Shown piece after piece: positions 17,483 to 27,772 of a stretch of 64,000 nt of DNA (position 1 is its first letter; every line of letters begins with the position of its first letter). A program made the translations under genes and the position numbers. The notes beneath the pieces were generated by a model. The model was not told where the DNA came from, made no database searches, and worked only from the letters and a program-made list of their open reading frames with translations. Source of the stretch: Pseudomonas entomophila (GTDB lineage Bacteria; Pseudomonadota; Gammaproteobacteria; Pseudomonadales; Pseudomonadaceae); contig NZ_JAAMQJ010000008.1 in assembly GCF_013523125.1 (NCBI RefSeq), positions 1-64,000 of the forward strand. Direction: 5' to 3'.

Positions 17483-17779
17483 ATGAATGCAGTCCTCGAA
17501 CGCATCGACCACACCCGTCAGGCCTTGCTCGCGGCATTGGCCACGCGTGATTGGGAGGCCATTGGCGAACTGGACCTCGAATGCCGGGTGTGCGTCGATG
17601 AAGTACTGGCCGAATCTGCCATCAATCAGCAGGCAGTGAAGGGGCGGCTCGAGGACTTGTTGCGTGTCTACCGTCAGCTGATCGACATAGCAAGTGACGA
17701 ACGTCAAAGTTTGATAGCGGAAATGACTGAAATCCGACAGGCGCAAACGGCGACGAAGGTATACCATTTGTTCAGCTGA
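17483..17779 (+). CDS. fliT: FliT-like flagellar export chaperone
   Basis: A 98-residue, mostly helical protein with the position and size of FliT, the chaperone of the filament cap protein FliD. Visible features: LERIDHTRQALLAALATRDW and a C-terminal helix ending in TKVYHLFS. AGGAGACG precedes the ATG. Sequence conservation in this family is low, so the assignment rests on size, helix content and location after fliS. Confidence 0.75.
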   Translation: MNAVLERIDHTRQALLAALATRDWEAIGELDLECRVCVDEVLAESAINQQAVKGRLEDLLRVYRQLIDIASDERQSLIAEMTEIRQAQTATKVYHLFS

Positions 17780-17812
17780 CACTGGATGATGCAAAACACG
17801 GGCGCCAACAAA

Positions 17813-17841
17813 TTGACTGCTCGTGGTTTTTTGACTTAACT
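17813..17841 (+). promoter_or_regulatory. Possible sigma-70 promoter of fleQ (weak)
   Basis: TTGACT and TTAACT are separated by 17 bp, about 100 bp upstream of fleQ. The -10 hexamer matches the consensus poorly. fleQ of P. aeruginosa is transcribed by the housekeeping sigma factor, and this is the best candidate in the 164-bp gap. Confidence 0.3.
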
Positions 17842-17943
17842 AGTAGCTGTTTTCGTAGATGACGTCGTGAACGCTGAGCATTCAGTCGTAATGGTGTCGA
17901 GCCTGCCCCCGGGCGCCGATATGACTAGGGAAGTTGCTATTGC

Positions 17944-19419
17944 ATGTGGCGTGAATCAAAAATTCTCCTGATCGACGACGACAGTGAACGCCGACGCGAT
18001 CTGGCGGTGGTGCTGAATTTCCTGGGCGAAGAGAACCTGCCGTGCTCCAGCCAGGATTGGTCGCAATCGGTCGAGTCCCTGGCGTCAAACCGGGAGGTGC
18101 TCTGCGTCCTCGTCGGCACGGTCGAGGCGCCCGCGACGGTCTCTGGGCTGCTTAGGACAGTGCTGGCCTGGGATGAGTTCCTTCCGATTTTGCTGATTGG
18201 CGATATTTCTGTCGCCGACTTCCCTGAAGAGCTGCGCCGGCGGGTGCTGTCCAGCCTGAAAATGCCCCTCAGCTACAGCCAGGTGCTGGATTCACTGCAC
18301 CGTGCCCAGGTCTATCGCGAGATGTACGACCAGGCCCGCGAACGGGGCCGCCAGCGCGAAACCAATCTGTTCCGCAGCCTGGTCGGTACCAGCCGCGCGA
18401 TCCAACACGTCCGGCAGATGATGCAGCAGGTGGCCAACACCGACGCCAGCGTGCTGATCCTCGGCGAATCGGGCACTGGCAAGGAAGTGGTCGCCCGCAA
18501 TCTGCATTACCATTCCAAGCGCCGCGAAGCGCCGTTCGTGCCGGTCAACTGCGGCGCGATTCCGGCCGAGCTGCTCGAGAGCGAGCTGTTCGGTCACGAA
18601 AAGGGCGCTTTCACCGGTGCCATCACCAGCCGTGCCGGGCGCTTCGAGCTGGCCAATGGCGGTACGCTGTTCCTCGACGAGATCGGTGACATGCCGTTGC
18701 CGATGCAGGTCAAGCTGTTGCGCGTGCTGCAGGAGCGAACGTTCGAGCGGGTCGGCAGCAACAAGACCCAGAGCATCGACGTGCGCATCATTGCCGCGAC
18801 CCACAAGAACCTCGAGCAGATGATCGAGCTCGGGTCGTTCCGTGAAGACCTGTACTACCGGCTCAATGTGTTCCCCATCGAGATGGCGCCGCTGCGTGAA
18901 CGGGTCGAAGACATCCCGCTGCTGATGAACGAGCTGATCTCGCGCATGGAGCACGAGAAGCGCGGCTCGATCCGCTTCAATTCGGCGTCGATCATGTCGC
19001 TATGCCGGCATGGCTGGCCGGGCAACGTGCGGGAGTTGGCCAACCTGGTCGAGCGCATGGCCATCATGCACCCGTACGGGGTGATCGGCGTGTCCGAGCT
19101 ACCGAAGAAATTCCGCTACGTCGAGGACGAAGACGAGCAGATCGTCGACAGCCTGCGCACGGAGCTCGAAGAGCGCGTCGCGATCAATGGTCAGGCCGCC
19201 AGCTTCTCCGGCCATGCCATGCTGCCGCCCGAAGGGCTGGACCTCAAGGACTACCTGGGCAACCTCGAACAGGGGCTGATCCAGCAGGCGCTGGACGACG
19301 CCAACGGCATCGTCGCCCGCGCCGCCGAACGGTTGCGCATTCGTCGCACCACGTTGGTGGAGAAGATGCGCAAGTACGGCATGAGTCGGCGTGAAGGGGA
19401 AGACGCGGCGGACGAATGA
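17944..19419 (+). CDS. fleQ: Flagellar master regulator FleQ
   Basis: FleQ is the sigma-54 enhancer-binding protein at the top of the Pseudomonas flagellar cascade; it also controls biofilm genes and binds c-di-GMP. The 491-residue protein has an N-terminal receiver-like domain (1-130), an AAA+ domain with Walker A GESGTGK (174-180), the sigma-54 contact loop GAFTGA (221-226) and Walker B FLDE, and a C-terminal Fis-type helix-turn-helix ([20 protein letters not shown]). The LFRS motif (142-145) used for c-di-GMP binding is present. FleN, its ATPase antagonist, is encoded at 41937. Confidence 0.97.
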   Translation: MWRESKILLIDDDSERRRDLAVVLNFLGEENLPCSSQDWSQSVESLASNREVLCVLVGTVEAPATVSGLLRTVLAWDEFLPILLIGDISVADFPEELRRRVLSSLKMPLSYSQVLDSLHRAQVYREMYDQARERGRQRETNLFRSLVGTSRAIQHVRQMMQQVANTDASVLILGESGTGKEVVARNLHYHSKRREAPFVPVNCGAIPAELLESELFGHEKGAFTGAITSRAGRFELANGGTLFLDEIGDMPLPMQVKLLRVLQERTFERVGSNKTQSIDVRIIAATHKNLEQMIELGSFREDLYYRLNVFPIEMAPLRERVEDIPLLMNELISRMEHEKRGSIRFNSASIMSLCRHGWPGNVRELANLVERMAIMHPYGVIGVSELPKKFRYVEDEDEQIVDSLRTELEERVAINGQAASFSGHAMLPPEGLDLKDYLGNLEQGLIQQALDDANGIVARAAERLRIRRTTLVEKMRKYGMSRREGEDAADE

Positions 19420-19488
19420 GGGGTGTATGGCGCTCGCACCGGGTCGGGGGCGCCTGTAACTGAAGTTTCATAGGGCTGCCTTGCAGCC

Positions 19489-19632
19489 CATCGCGGGCAA
19501 GCCCGCTCCTACAGTACCGCGATCGCCTGTACCACGGCGGTGTAACGCGTGTGAGAGCGGGCTCCCACAGTACCGCGATCGTCTGTACCACGGCGGTGTA
19601 ACTACGGGTGTGGGAGCGGGCTTGCCCGCGAT
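19489..19632. repeat. REP doublet with internal tandem duplication
   Basis: ATCGCGGGCAAGCCCGCTCC (from 19490) and its inverse (TGTGGGAGCGGGCTTGCCCG, from 19610) flank two direct copies of a 36-bp segment (19511-19546 and 19567-19602, one mismatch, period 56). A truncated REP (GAGAGCGGGCTCCCAC) lies between the copies. Confidence 0.85.
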
Positions 19633-19679
19633 GGCGGCTTCGGCCTCGCTTCGCGCTCCCAGGCTGCCTTGTCTTCACC

Positions 19680-19695
19680 CGGCACGGTGATTGCT
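19680..19695 (+). promoter_or_regulatory. Sigma-54 promoter of fleSR
   Basis: CGGCAC-GGTGA-TTGCT keeps the invariant GG and GC at 10-bp spacing (GG 19681-19682, GC 19693-19694). fleSR is FleQ/sigma-54 dependent in P. aeruginosa. It lies 53 bp upstream of fleS. Confidence 0.75.
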
Positions 19696-19747
19696 TCCTC
19701 CTCTCGTACCGTACCGTTTTTGACGGTCAGCCCTACGAGACAGCACG

Positions 19748-20971
19748 ATGCCTCACGCCGCCTCATCCGTCCGCCCGTCGGCCGTTTCTGCCTCCACGCC
19801 CTCTACTCCACGCGAGCGTCCAGTTCGTGAGCAGGCGGCTTGCCGCGTCGATCAGGTGGCCGATCAGTTGGCCGACTCCTATGGCATGCTCGAAGCGCGG
19901 ATCAATGCGCTCAAGGGAGAGTTGGCGGCCGTCAGCGAGCAGCGCCTGGCCGAGCTGGACGACAAGGCGCGCCTGGCCGACCGCCTGCGCCATCTGCTCG
20001 ACCTGCTGCCAGGCGGGGTGATCGTCATCGATGCCCAGGGACACGTCTGCGAAGCCAATCCGGCTGCCAGCGATCTGCTGGGCGAGCCATTGCAGGGCGA
20101 GTCATGGCGTCAGGTCATCGCTCGCTGCTTCGCGCCACGCGAGGACGATGGGCATGAGGTCTCCCTGCGCGATGGTCGCCGCCTGTCCATCGCTACCCGG
20201 TCGCTGGACGCCGAGCCCGGCCAACTGGTGCTGCTCACCGACTTGACGGAAACTCGACGCCTGCAGGACCAGCTGGCGCGCCATGAGCGTCTCTCCTCAT
20301 TGGGTCGGATGATGGCGTCCCTGGCTCACCAGATTCGTACCCCGCTGTCGGCGGCCATGCTGTATGCCGGCCACCTGGCCGACGCTGAGGCCGACTTGCC
20401 TGCCGCCACCCGTCAGCGCTTCGTCCACACCCTTAAGGCCCGCCTGCACGAGCTGGAGCACCAGGTGCGCGACATGCTGGTCTTCGCCCGCGGGGAATTG
20501 CCGCTGACCGACAAGCTCACGCCCAAGGCGCTGTTCCAGGCCCTGCAACAGGCTGCGCAGAGCCATGTCCAGGGGCATGCGGTGCGTTGGCAGTGCGACG
20601 CCCGCCTGGGCGAGGTGTTGTGCAACCGCGATACGCTGGTCGGTGCCGTGCTCAACGTGCTGGACAATGCCCTGCAGGCCAGCGAGGCACCCGCGCGCGT
20701 CAAGGTGCATCTCTACCGGCGCGGTACGGTCCTGCGCCTGGCCATCAGCGATGCCGGCCCCGGCATTGCGCCGAGCCTGCTGGCTCGCCTGGGCGAGCCG
20801 TTCCTGACCACCAAGCCCACCGGCACGGGGCTGGGGCTGGCCGTGACCAAGGCCGTGGTGCGTGCCCATCAGGGGCATGTGCAGTGGCGCTCGCGTCTGG
20901 GGCGTGGCACCTGCGTCGGCATCGAGCTGCCTGTGCTCGAGGCGCATGCGCCAGCGTCGGGACGTTCATGA
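19748..20971 (+). CDS. fleS: Flagellar sensor histidine kinase FleS
   Basis: FleS phosphorylates FleR to switch on class III flagellar genes. The 407-residue protein has no membrane segment, so it is cytoplasmic. Order: short variable N-terminus, coiled coil (about 45-85), PAS-like domain (about 85-165), dimerisation/H-box with phospho-His194 in SLAHQIRTPL, then the ATPase domain with LNVLDNALQA (N box), SDAGPGI and GTGLGLA. The RBS before ATG 19748 is poor; a downstream start cannot be excluded. Overlaps fleR by four bases. Confidence 0.94.
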   Translation: MPHAASSVRPSAVSASTPSTPRERPVREQAACRVDQVADQLADSYGMLEARINALKGELAAVSEQRLAELDDKARLADRLRHLLDLLPGGVIVIDAQGHVCEANPAASDLLGEPLQGESWRQVIARCFAPREDDGHEVSLRDGRRLSIATRSLDAEPGQLVLLTDLTETRRLQDQLARHERLSSLGRMMASLAHQIRTPLSAAMLYAGHLADAEADLPAATRQRFVHTLKARLHELEHQVRDMLVFARGELPLTDKLTPKALFQALQQAAQSHVQGHAVRWQCDARLGEVLCNRDTLVGAVLNVLDNALQASEAPARVKVHLYRRGTVLRLAISDAGPGIAPSLLARLGEPFLTTKPTGTGLGLAVTKAVVRAHQGHVQWRSRLGRGTCVGIELPVLEAHAPASGRS

Positions 20972-22338
20972 TCAAGGTCCTGCTGGTCGAAGACGACCCG
21001 GCGCTGCGCCAGGCCCTGGCCGATACCCTGGACATCGGGGGGTTCGAGCATCGGGCCGTGGACTGTGCCGAGGCGGCCTTGGCTGCCGTGACGCAGGAGA
21101 CCTATGGGCTGGTGATCAGCGACGTCAACATGCCCGGCATGGACGGGCATCGCCTGTTGATGCACCTGCGCCACACCCAACCGCAACTGCCCGTGCTGCT
21201 GATGACCGCCCACGCCACCGTCGAGCGCGCTGTCGACGCCATGCGTCAGGGGGCCGTGGATTACCTGGTCAAACCCTTCGAGCCACGCGCGCTGGTGACG
21301 CTGATCGAGCGGCATGGGCAGGGGCGACTGCCGTCCGACGATGACGGGCCGGTGGCGTGCGCACCGTCCAGTCGACACCTGCTCGACCTGGCCGCGCGGG
21401 TCGCACGCAGTGACTCGACGGTGCTGATCGCGGGCGAATCGGGCACTGGCAAGGAGGTGCTGGCGCGTTACATTCACCGTCGTTCGGCCCGCGCCGAACA
21501 GCCCTTCGTGGCCATCAACTGTGCGGCAATTCCCGACAACATGCTCGAAGCCACGTTGTTCGGCCATGAAAAGGGCGCCTTCACCGGCGCCATCGCCGCC
21601 CAGCCCGGCAAGTTCGAACAGGCCCAGGGCGGTACCCTGCTGCTCGACGAGATTTCCGAGATGCCGCTGGCCTTGCAGGCCAAGCTGCTGCGTGTCCTGC
21701 AGGAGCGTGAAGTGGAGCGGGTCGGGGGGCGCAAGCCGATCGCGCTGGACATCCGCGTGCTGGCCACCACCAACCGCGACCTGACGGCCGAGGTGGCGGC
21801 GGGGCGGTTCCGTGAAGACCTCTACTACCGCCTGTCGGTCTTTCCCCTGCGCTTGCTGCCGCTTCGCGCGCGCAGCGCCGACATTCTGCCACTGGCCGAG
21901 CGTTTGCTGGCGCGCCATGTCGGCAAGATGCGGCACGCGCCCGTGCGTTTCTCCGAGGCCGCCCGGCAGGCGCTGCTGGCGTATGGCTGGCCTGGCAACG
22001 TGCGCGAGCTGGACAACGCGCTTCAGCGCGCGTTGATCCTGCAGCAGGGTGGCGTGATCGACGTGGCGGATTTCTGTCTGGAGGGCAGCATGCCGACCCT
22101 GGCTGCCGTGCCCCCGCCTGCCATGCCCGACATCGCGCAAGCCCCTGCCATGCCTTCGGGGCTGGAACACGACCTGCGCCGCCATGAGTTCCAGGTGATT
22201 CTCGATGCCTTGCGCAGCGAACGCGGCCGACGCAAGGAGGCCGCCGATCGGCTCGGCATCAGCGCCCGCACCCTGCGCTACAAGCTGGCGCAGATGCGTG
22301 ACGCTGGTCTGGATCTGGACGCCGAGCCCGACCTTTGA
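20968..22338 (+). CDS. fleR: Flagellar response regulator FleR
   Basis: FleR is the sigma-54-dependent activator paired with FleS; it activates the flgB, flgF and related operons once the rod/hook genes are needed. The 456-residue protein has a receiver domain with phospho-acceptor Asp52 (VISDVNMPGMDG), AAA+ domain with GESGTGKE and GAFTGA, Walker B LLDE, and a Fis-type HTH (RKEAADRLGISARTLRYKLA). Its ATG overlaps the fleS stop (ATGA), indicating translational coupling. Confidence 0.95.
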   Translation: MIKVLLVEDDPALRQALADTLDIGGFEHRAVDCAEAALAAVTQETYGLVISDVNMPGMDGHRLLMHLRHTQPQLPVLLMTAHATVERAVDAMRQGAVDYLVKPFEPRALVTLIERHGQGRLPSDDDGPVACAPSSRHLLDLAARVARSDSTVLIAGESGTGKEVLARYIHRRSARAEQPFVAINCAAIPDNMLEATLFGHEKGAFTGAIAAQPGKFEQAQGGTLLLDEISEMPLALQAKLLRVLQEREVERVGGRKPIALDIRVLATTNRDLTAEVAAGRFREDLYYRLSVFPLRLLPLRARSADILPLAERLLARHVGKMRHAPVRFSEAARQALLAYGWPGNVRELDNALQRALILQQGGVIDVADFCLEGSMPTLAAVPPPAMPDIAQAPAMPSGLEHDLRRHEFQVILDALRSERGRRKEAADRLGISARTLRYKLAQMRDAGLDLDAEPDL

Positions 22339-22367
22339 GCGCGCTGTCACGCCGCTGAAACAGGTGC

Positions 22368-22383
22368 TGGCATCCTTGTTGCT
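22368..22383 (+). promoter_or_regulatory. Sigma-54 promoter of the fliE operon
   Basis: TGGCAT-CCTTG-TTGCT matches the -24/-12 element and is 61 bp upstream of fliE, within the 105-bp fleR-fliE gap. Confidence 0.88.
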
Positions 22384-22443
22384 AGGTCGTGACTATCCGC
22401 CGCAGGAGTGTCAAAAAAATGCGGCCGTCGCAGAGAGAAGTCC

Positions 22444-22776
22444 ATGAGCCAAGGTGTTGAATTCAATCGTTTGATGTTGGACATGCGCGCCATGCAGGCC
22501 GACGCCATGTCGCTGTCGCGGACAACGGTCACGGCCGCCCCCGAGGCGGGTGCGATGAACTTCGCCGACATGCTGGGTCAGGCCATCGGCAAGGTCAACG
22601 AGACCCAGCAGGCGTCCTCGCAGCTGGCCAACGCCTTCGAGATCGGCAAGAGCGGCGTCGACCTGACCGACGTGATGATCGCCTCGCAAAAGACCAGCGT
22701 TTCGTTCCAGGCATTGACCCAAGTGCGCAACAAAGTGGTCCAAGCGTATCAGGACATCATGCAGATGCCGGTTTGA
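22444..22776 (+). CDS. fliE: Hook-basal body protein FliE
   Basis: FliE joins the MS ring to the rod. The 110-residue protein ends with the conserved helix [20 protein letters not shown] and [18 protein letters not shown] 22444 follows a GAGAGAAG purine stretch; an in-frame ATG at 22408 would add twelve residues not seen in the family. First gene of fliEFGHIJ. Confidence 0.95.
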   Translation: MSQGVEFNRLMLDMRAMQADAMSLSRTTVTAAPEAGAMNFADMLGQAIGKVNETQQASSQLANAFEIGKSGVDLTDVMIASQKTSVSFQALTQVRNKVVQAYQDIMQMPV

Positions 22777-22790
22777 GGGCAAGCTAAGAC

Positions 22791-24572
22791 ATGGCCGAAG
22801 CACTCGACACTCCACCCGCTACCAGCGGCGCTCCCGCCCCCCGCAAGCCTGGCTTGCCGGGCCTGGCGTTCCTGGAAAACATTTCGCGGATGCCGGTTCT
22901 GCGCCAGATGGGCCTGCTGGTCGGCCTGGCCGCGAGCGTGGCCATCGGCTTTGCCGTGGTGCTCTGGTCGCAGCAGCCGGACTACCGGCCGCTGTACGGC
23001 AGCCTGGCGGGCATGGACACCAAGCAGGTCATGGACACCCTGGCCTCTGCCGACATTCCCTACACGGTGGAACCGAACTCCGGCGCCTTGCTGGTCAAGG
23101 CCGATGACCTGTCGCGCGCGCGGCTGAAGCTCGCCGCCGCAGGCGTCGCGCCGAACGACGGCAACGTCGGCTTCGAAATGCTCGACAAGGAGCAAGGCTT
23201 GGGCACCAGCCAGTTCATGGAAGCCGCCCGCTACCGGCGCAGCCTGGAAGGCGAGCTGGCGCGGACCATCGCCAGCCTGAATAACGTCAAGGCCGCCCGC
23301 GTGCACCTGGCAATCCCGAAAAGCTCGGTGTTCGTGCGCGACGAGCGCAAGCCCAGCGCCTCGGTGCTGATCGAGATGTACGCCGGGCGCTCGCTCGAAG
23401 CCGGTCAGGTCATGGCCATCGTCAACCTGGTGGCGACCAGCGTGCCGGAACTGGACAAGTCCCAGGTCACCGTGGTCGACCAGAAAGGCAACCTGCTGTC
23501 CGACCAGTTGCAGGACACGGCGATGAGCGCCGCCGGCAAGCAGTTCGACTACAGCCGGCGCATCGAAGGCCTGCTGACCCAGCGCGTGCAAAGCATCCTG
23601 CAGCCGGTGCTGGGCAACGACCGCTACAAGGCCGAGGTGTCGGCCGACGTCGACTTCAATGCGGTCGAGTCCACCTCCGAGCAGTTCAACCCCGACCAGC
23701 CGGCCTTGCGCAGCGAGCAGGCGGTCAACGAGCAGCGTTCCAGCAGCTCGGGTTCGTCGGGCGTCCCCGGCGCGCTGAGCAACCAGCCACCGGCGGCCGC
23801 TGCCGCGCCCCAGGTCGCCACCGGCGGTGCGGCGGGCGCTGGCGCGATCCAGCCCGGCCAGCCACTGCTCGACGCCAACGGCCAGCAGATCATGGACCCG
23901 GCCACCGGTCAGCCCATGCTGGCGCCGTACCCGAGCGACAAGCGTGAGCAGACCACGCGCAATTTCGAGCTCGACCGCTCGATCAGCCATACCCGCCAGC
24001 AGCAAGGGCGCCTGACCCGTCTGTCGGTGGCCGTGGTGGTGGACGACCAGCTCAAGCTCGACGCGGCGACCGGCGAGACCACCCGCACGCCGTGGAGCGC
24101 CGAGGACCTGGCGCGCTTCACCCGCCTGGTGCAGGACGCGGTGGGCTTCGACGCCAGCCGCGGCGACAGCGTCAGCGTGATCAACGTGCCGTTCTCCGCC
24201 GACCGTGGCGAGGTGATCGCCGAAGTGCCGTTCTACTCGCAGCCGTGGTTCTGGGACATCGTCAAGCAGGTGCTCGGCGTGCTGTTCATCCTGGTACTGG
24301 TGTTCGGCGTGCTGCGTCCGGTGCTGAAGAACATTTCCGGTGGCGGCCGTCCGGCCGAGGCGCTGGGCAGCGACATGGAGATGGGCGGCATGATCGGTGC
24401 CGATGGCGAACTGGCCAACGACCGTGTGAGCCTCAGCGGGCCGCAAAGCATTCTGCTGCCTAGCCCGCAAGAGGGTTACGAGGCGCAGTTGAACGCAATC
24501 AAGGGCCTGGTGGCCGAAGACCCGGGCCGTGTCGCCCAGGTCGTCAAAGAGTGGATCAACGACGATGAGTGA
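22791..24572 (+). CDS. fliF: Flagellar MS-ring protein FliF
   Basis: FliF forms the inner-membrane MS ring. The 593-residue protein has two membrane helices (about residues 40-60, MGLLVGLAASVAIGFAVVLW, and 490-512, VLGVLFILVLVFGVL) around a large periplasmic part with ring-building motifs. An Ala/Gly/Pro/Gln-rich disordered insert lies near residues 310-385. The C-terminal tail (about 550-593) binds FliG. It overlaps fliG by eight bases. Confidence 0.97.
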   Translation: MAEALDTPPATSGAPAPRKPGLPGLAFLENISRMPVLRQMGLLVGLAASVAIGFAVVLWSQQPDYRPLYGSLAGMDTKQVMDTLASADIPYTVEPNSGALLVKADDLSRARLKLAAAGVAPNDGNVGFEMLDKEQGLGTSQFMEAARYRRSLEGELARTIASLNNVKAARVHLAIPKSSVFVRDERKPSASVLIEMYAGRSLEAGQVMAIVNLVATSVPELDKSQVTVVDQKGNLLSDQLQDTAMSAAGKQFDYSRRIEGLLTQRVQSILQPVLGNDRYKAEVSADVDFNAVESTSEQFNPDQPALRSEQAVNEQRSSSSGSSGVPGALSNQPPAAAAAPQVATGGAAGAGAIQPGQPLLDANGQQIMDPATGQPMLAPYPSDKREQTTRNFELDRSISHTRQQQGRLTRLSVAVVVDDQLKLDAATGETTRTPWSAEDLARFTRLVQDAVGFDASRGDSVSVINVPFSADRGEVIAEVPFYSQPWFWDIVKQVLGVLFILVLVFGVLRPVLKNISGGGRPAEALGSDMEMGGMIGADGELANDRVSLSGPQSILLPSPQEGYEAQLNAIKGLVAEDPGRVAQVVKEWINDDE

Positions 24573-25584
24573 CAACCGAGCCGCTACCGCCAAACTGACC
24601 AAGGTCGACAAGGCTGCCATCCTGCTGCTGTCGCTCGGCGAGACCGACGCGGCCCAGGTCCTGCGCCACATGGGGCCCAAGGAAGTGCAGCGCGTCGGCG
24701 TGGCCATGGCGCAGATGGGCAACATCAACCGCGAGCAGGTCCAGCAGGTGATGAGCGAGTTCGTCGACATCGTCGGCGATCAGACCAGCCTGGGCGTAGG
24801 CTCGGACGGCTACATCCGCAAGATGCTCAACCAGGCCCTGGGCGAAGACAAGGCCAACGGCCTGATCGACCGCATCCTGCTGGGCGGCAACACCAGCGGC
24901 CTGGACAGCCTCAAGTGGATGGAGCCCCGTGCGGTGGCCGACGTGATCCGCTACGAGCACCCGCAGATCCAGGCCATCGTCGTGGCCTACCTCGATCCCG
25001 ACCAGGCCGGCGAGGTGCTGAGCAATTTTGACCACAAGGTGCGCCTGGACATCATCCTGCGCGTCTCGTCGCTCAATACCGTGCAACCGGCGGCGCTCAA
25101 GGAGCTGAACCAGATCCTCGAGAAGCAGTTCTCCGGCAACTCCAACGCCGCGCGCACCACCCTGGGCGGCATCAAGCGCGCCGCCGACATCATGAACTTC
25201 CTCGACAGCTCGGTCGAAGGCCAGCTGATGGACTCGATCCGCGAGGTCGACAGCGACCTGTCCGAGCAGATCGAAGACTTGATGTTCGTCTTCAACAACC
25301 TCGGCGATGTCGAGGACCGCGGTATCCAGGCGCTGCTGCGCGAGGTGTCCTCGGACGTGCTGGTGGTCGCGCTCAAGGGCGCCGACGACAAGTTCAAGGA
25401 CAAGGTCTTCAAGAACATGTCCAAGCGCGCCTCCGAGCTGCTGCGCGACGACCTGGAAGCCAAGGGGCCGGTCCGGGTCAGCGACGTCGAGGCGGCGCAG
25501 AAGGAAATCCTCACCATCGCCCGGCGCATGGCCGAGGCTGGCGAGATCGTGCTGGGTGGCAAAGGCGCCGAAGAAATGATCTGA
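24565..25584 (+). CDS. fliG: Flagellar motor switch protein FliG
   Basis: FliG is the rotor subunit that contacts the stators and transmits torque. The 339-residue protein has the three FliG domains: N-terminal FliF-binding (KLTKVDKAAILLLSLGETDA), middle (EHPQIQAIVVAYLDPDQAGE) and C-terminal, with the charged torque helix around KNMSKRASELLRDDLEAKG. The start is ATG 24565, inside the fliF 3' end, in phase with an eight-base overlap. Confidence 0.97.
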   Translation: MSDNRAATAKLTKVDKAAILLLSLGETDAAQVLRHMGPKEVQRVGVAMAQMGNINREQVQQVMSEFVDIVGDQTSLGVGSDGYIRKMLNQALGEDKANGLIDRILLGGNTSGLDSLKWMEPRAVADVIRYEHPQIQAIVVAYLDPDQAGEVLSNFDHKVRLDIILRVSSLNTVQPAALKELNQILEKQFSGNSNAARTTLGGIKRAADIMNFLDSSVEGQLMDSIREVDSDLSEQIEDLMFVFNNLGDVEDRGIQALLREVSSDVLVVALKGADDKFKDKVFKNMSKRASELLRDDLEAKGPVRVSDVEAAQKEILTIARRMAEAGEIVLGGKGAEEMI

Positions 25585-25651
25585 TGGGCCTGACCGGGTG
25601 TCCACTCCATGATGCCCGGTCCTTCAGTCACGGTTTCGAGTACCCCAGCGC

Positions 25652-26419
25652 ATGTCCAGCAACGACCCTTCCAGCGACCTGATCCGCGCCCGCGACCTGC
25701 GAGGCGTCGATGTCTGGGCGCTGCCCAGCTTCGATCCGCCGCCTGACCCGGCGCCCGAGCCCGAACCCCCATCCCAGGCGGTGGAGGACGAGGTCGAGGA
25801 AGTGCCGCTCGACGAGGTCCAGCCGCTGACCCTCGAAGAGCTCGAGAGCATCCGCCAGGAGGCCTGGAACGAGGGTTTCGCCACTGGCGAGCGCGAAGGC
25901 TTCCACAGCACCCAGCTCAAGGTGCGGCAGGAGGCCGAGGTGGCGCTGGCGGCCAAGCTGGACAGCCTCGAGCGGGTCATGGGCCAGCTGCTCGAGCCGA
26001 TCGCCGAACAGGACGCGCAGATCGAGCGCGGACTGGTCCACCTGGTCAGCCATGTCACCCGTCAGGTGATCGGGCGCGAGCTGCGCCTGGATTCCACGCA
26101 GATCACCCAGGTATTGCGCGAGGCCCTCAAGCTGTTGCCGATGGGCGCCGAGAACATTCGCATTCACCTCAACCCTCAGGATTTCGAGGCGGCCAAGGCA
26201 TTGCGCGAGCGACATGAAGAAACCTGGAGATTGCTCGAGGACGACACGCTGCTGCCTGGCGGGTGCCGGATCGAGACGGCGCACAGCCGGATCGACGCCA
26301 GCATGGAGACGCGCATCGAACAGGCTGTGGGCCAGCTGTTCGTGCAGATGCACGATCAGGTCCTGCACCCGGCCAGCCCTGACCTGAACCTCGAGACGGA
26401 CACCTTTGATGCCGGTTGA
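25652..26419 (+). CDS. fliH: Flagellar export ATPase regulator FliH
   Basis: FliH binds the export ATPase FliI and links it to the C ring. The 255-residue protein has a Pro/acidic N-terminal region (about 25-55), a segment beginning [20 protein letters not shown] with the GxxxG-type repeats of the family, and a C-terminal FliI-binding domain ([11 protein letters not shown] region). It overlaps fliI by eleven bases and follows fliG by 67 bp, with no promoter seen in the gap. Confidence 0.93.
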   Translation: MSSNDPSSDLIRARDLRGVDVWALPSFDPPPDPAPEPEPPSQAVEDEVEEVPLDEVQPLTLEELESIRQEAWNEGFATGEREGFHSTQLKVRQEAEVALAAKLDSLERVMGQLLEPIAEQDAQIERGLVHLVSHVTRQVIGRELRLDSTQITQVLREALKLLPMGAENIRIHLNPQDFEAAKALRERHEETWRLLEDDTLLPGGCRIETAHSRIDASMETRIEQAVGQLFVQMHDQVLHPASPDLNLETDTFDAG

Positions 26420-27767
26420 ACGCACCAGTTTCGCCAAGCGCCTGTCGGGCTACCTCGACGCGATCGACCTGCCGACCCGGCCCGTGGTGGAAGGGCGCCT
26501 GCTGCGCATGGTCGGCCTCACCCTGGAAGCCGAAGGACTGCGTGCGGCGGTGGGCAGCCGCTGCGTGGTGATCAACGACGACAGCTACCAGGCGGTGCAG
26601 GTCGAGGCCGAGGTGATGGGCTTTTCCGGCAGCAAGGTGTACCTGATGCCGGTCGGCAGCGTCGCCGGCATCGCGCCGGGTGCGCGGGTGGTGCCCTTGG
26701 CCGACAGCGGGCGCCTGCCCATGGGCATGAGCATGCTCGGGCGCGTGCTCGACGGCGTCGGGCGGCCGTTGGACGGGCGCGGCGGCATGAAGGCCGAGGA
26801 CTGGGTGCCGATCGACGGGCCGGTGATCAACCCGCTCAACCGTGACCCGATCAGCCAGCCGCTGGACGTCGGCATCCGCAGCATCAATGGCCTGCTCACC
26901 GTGGGCCGTGGCCAGCGCCTGGGCCTGTTCGCCGGCACCGGGGTGGGCAAATCGGTGCTGCTGGGCATGATGACCCGCTTCACCGAGGCCGAGATCATCG
27001 TGGTCGGGCTGATCGGCGAGCGGGGCCGCGAGGTCAAGGAGTTCATTGAACACATCCTCGGCAGCGAAGGCCTGAAGCGTTCGGTGGTGGTCGCCTCACC
27101 GGCCGACGATGCGCCGCTGATGCGGTTGCGCGCGGCCATGTATTGCACACGGATCGCCGAATACTTCCGCGACAAGGGCAAGAACGTGCTGCTGCTGATG
27201 GATTCGCTGACCCGCTTCGCCCAGGCTCAGCGCGAGATCGCCCTGGCCATCGGCGAGCCACCGGCCACCCGCGGCTATCCGCCGTCGGTGTTCGCCAAGC
27301 TGCCCAAGCTGGTGGAGCGTGCCGGCAATGGCGAGGCGGGCGGCGGCTCGATCACCGCGTTCTACACCGTGCTGTCCGAAGGCGACGACCAGCAGGACCC
27401 GATCGCCGACTCGGCGCGGGGCGTGCTCGACGGTCACTTCGTGCTGTCCCGGCGCCTGGCCGAAGAAGGTCATTACCCAGCGATCGACATCGAAGCCTCC
27501 ATCAGTCGGGTCATGCCGCAGGTGGTCAGCCCGGAGCACCTGCGCGAGGCGCAGAAATTCAAGCAGCTGTGGTCGAAGCTGTCCCAGGCGCGCGACCTGA
27601 TCAGCGTCGGCGCCTACGTCGCAGGCGGCGATGCCGAGACCGACCAGGCGATCGCCTTGCAGCCGCGACTGGTCGGCTACCTGCGCCAGGCGCTGAACGA
27701 GAACGTCAGCCTCGAGCAGAGCCGTAGCCACCTGGGCAGCCTGTTCGCTGCGCCCTCCGGTAGCTGA
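26409..27767 (+). CDS. fliI: Flagellar export ATPase FliI
   Basis: FliI is the F1-beta-like ATPase of the flagellar type III export gate. The 452-residue protein carries Walker A AGTGVGKS (residues 175-182, catalytic K181), [16 protein letters not shown], and Walker [20 protein letters not shown] 26409 is used; the preceding TTG gives one more residue. Organised with fliH and fliJ as in all pseudomonads. Confidence 0.97.
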   Translation: MPVERTSFAKRLSGYLDAIDLPTRPVVEGRLLRMVGLTLEAEGLRAAVGSRCVVINDDSYQAVQVEAEVMGFSGSKVYLMPVGSVAGIAPGARVVPLADSGRLPMGMSMLGRVLDGVGRPLDGRGGMKAEDWVPIDGPVINPLNRDPISQPLDVGIRSINGLLTVGRGQRLGLFAGTGVGKSVLLGMMTRFTEAEIIVVGLIGERGREVKEFIEHILGSEGLKRSVVVASPADDAPLMRLRAAMYCTRIAEYFRDKGKNVLLLMDSLTRFAQAQREIALAIGEPPATRGYPPSVFAKLPKLVERAGNGEAGGGSITAFYTVLSEGDDQQDPIADSARGVLDGHFVLSRRLAEEGHYPAIDIEASISRVMPQVVSPEHLREAQKFKQLWSKLSQARDLISVGAYVAGGDAETDQAIALQPRLVGYLRQALNENVSLEQSRSHLGSLFAAPSGS

Positions 27768-27772
27768 CGGTC

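Larger units (their letters stand above)
19420..19747. other. fleQ-fleS gap with decayed REP cluster
   Basis: This 328-bp gap contains no supported gene. It holds inverted REP copies (19489-19513 and 19611-19632), a 56-bp-period direct duplication between them, and the fleS sigma-54 promoter (19680-19695). Confidence 0.75.

Noticed and set aside
22749..24770. 673-codon minus-strand frame opposite fliF
   Set aside because: Antisense shadow of fliF; no independent evidence.
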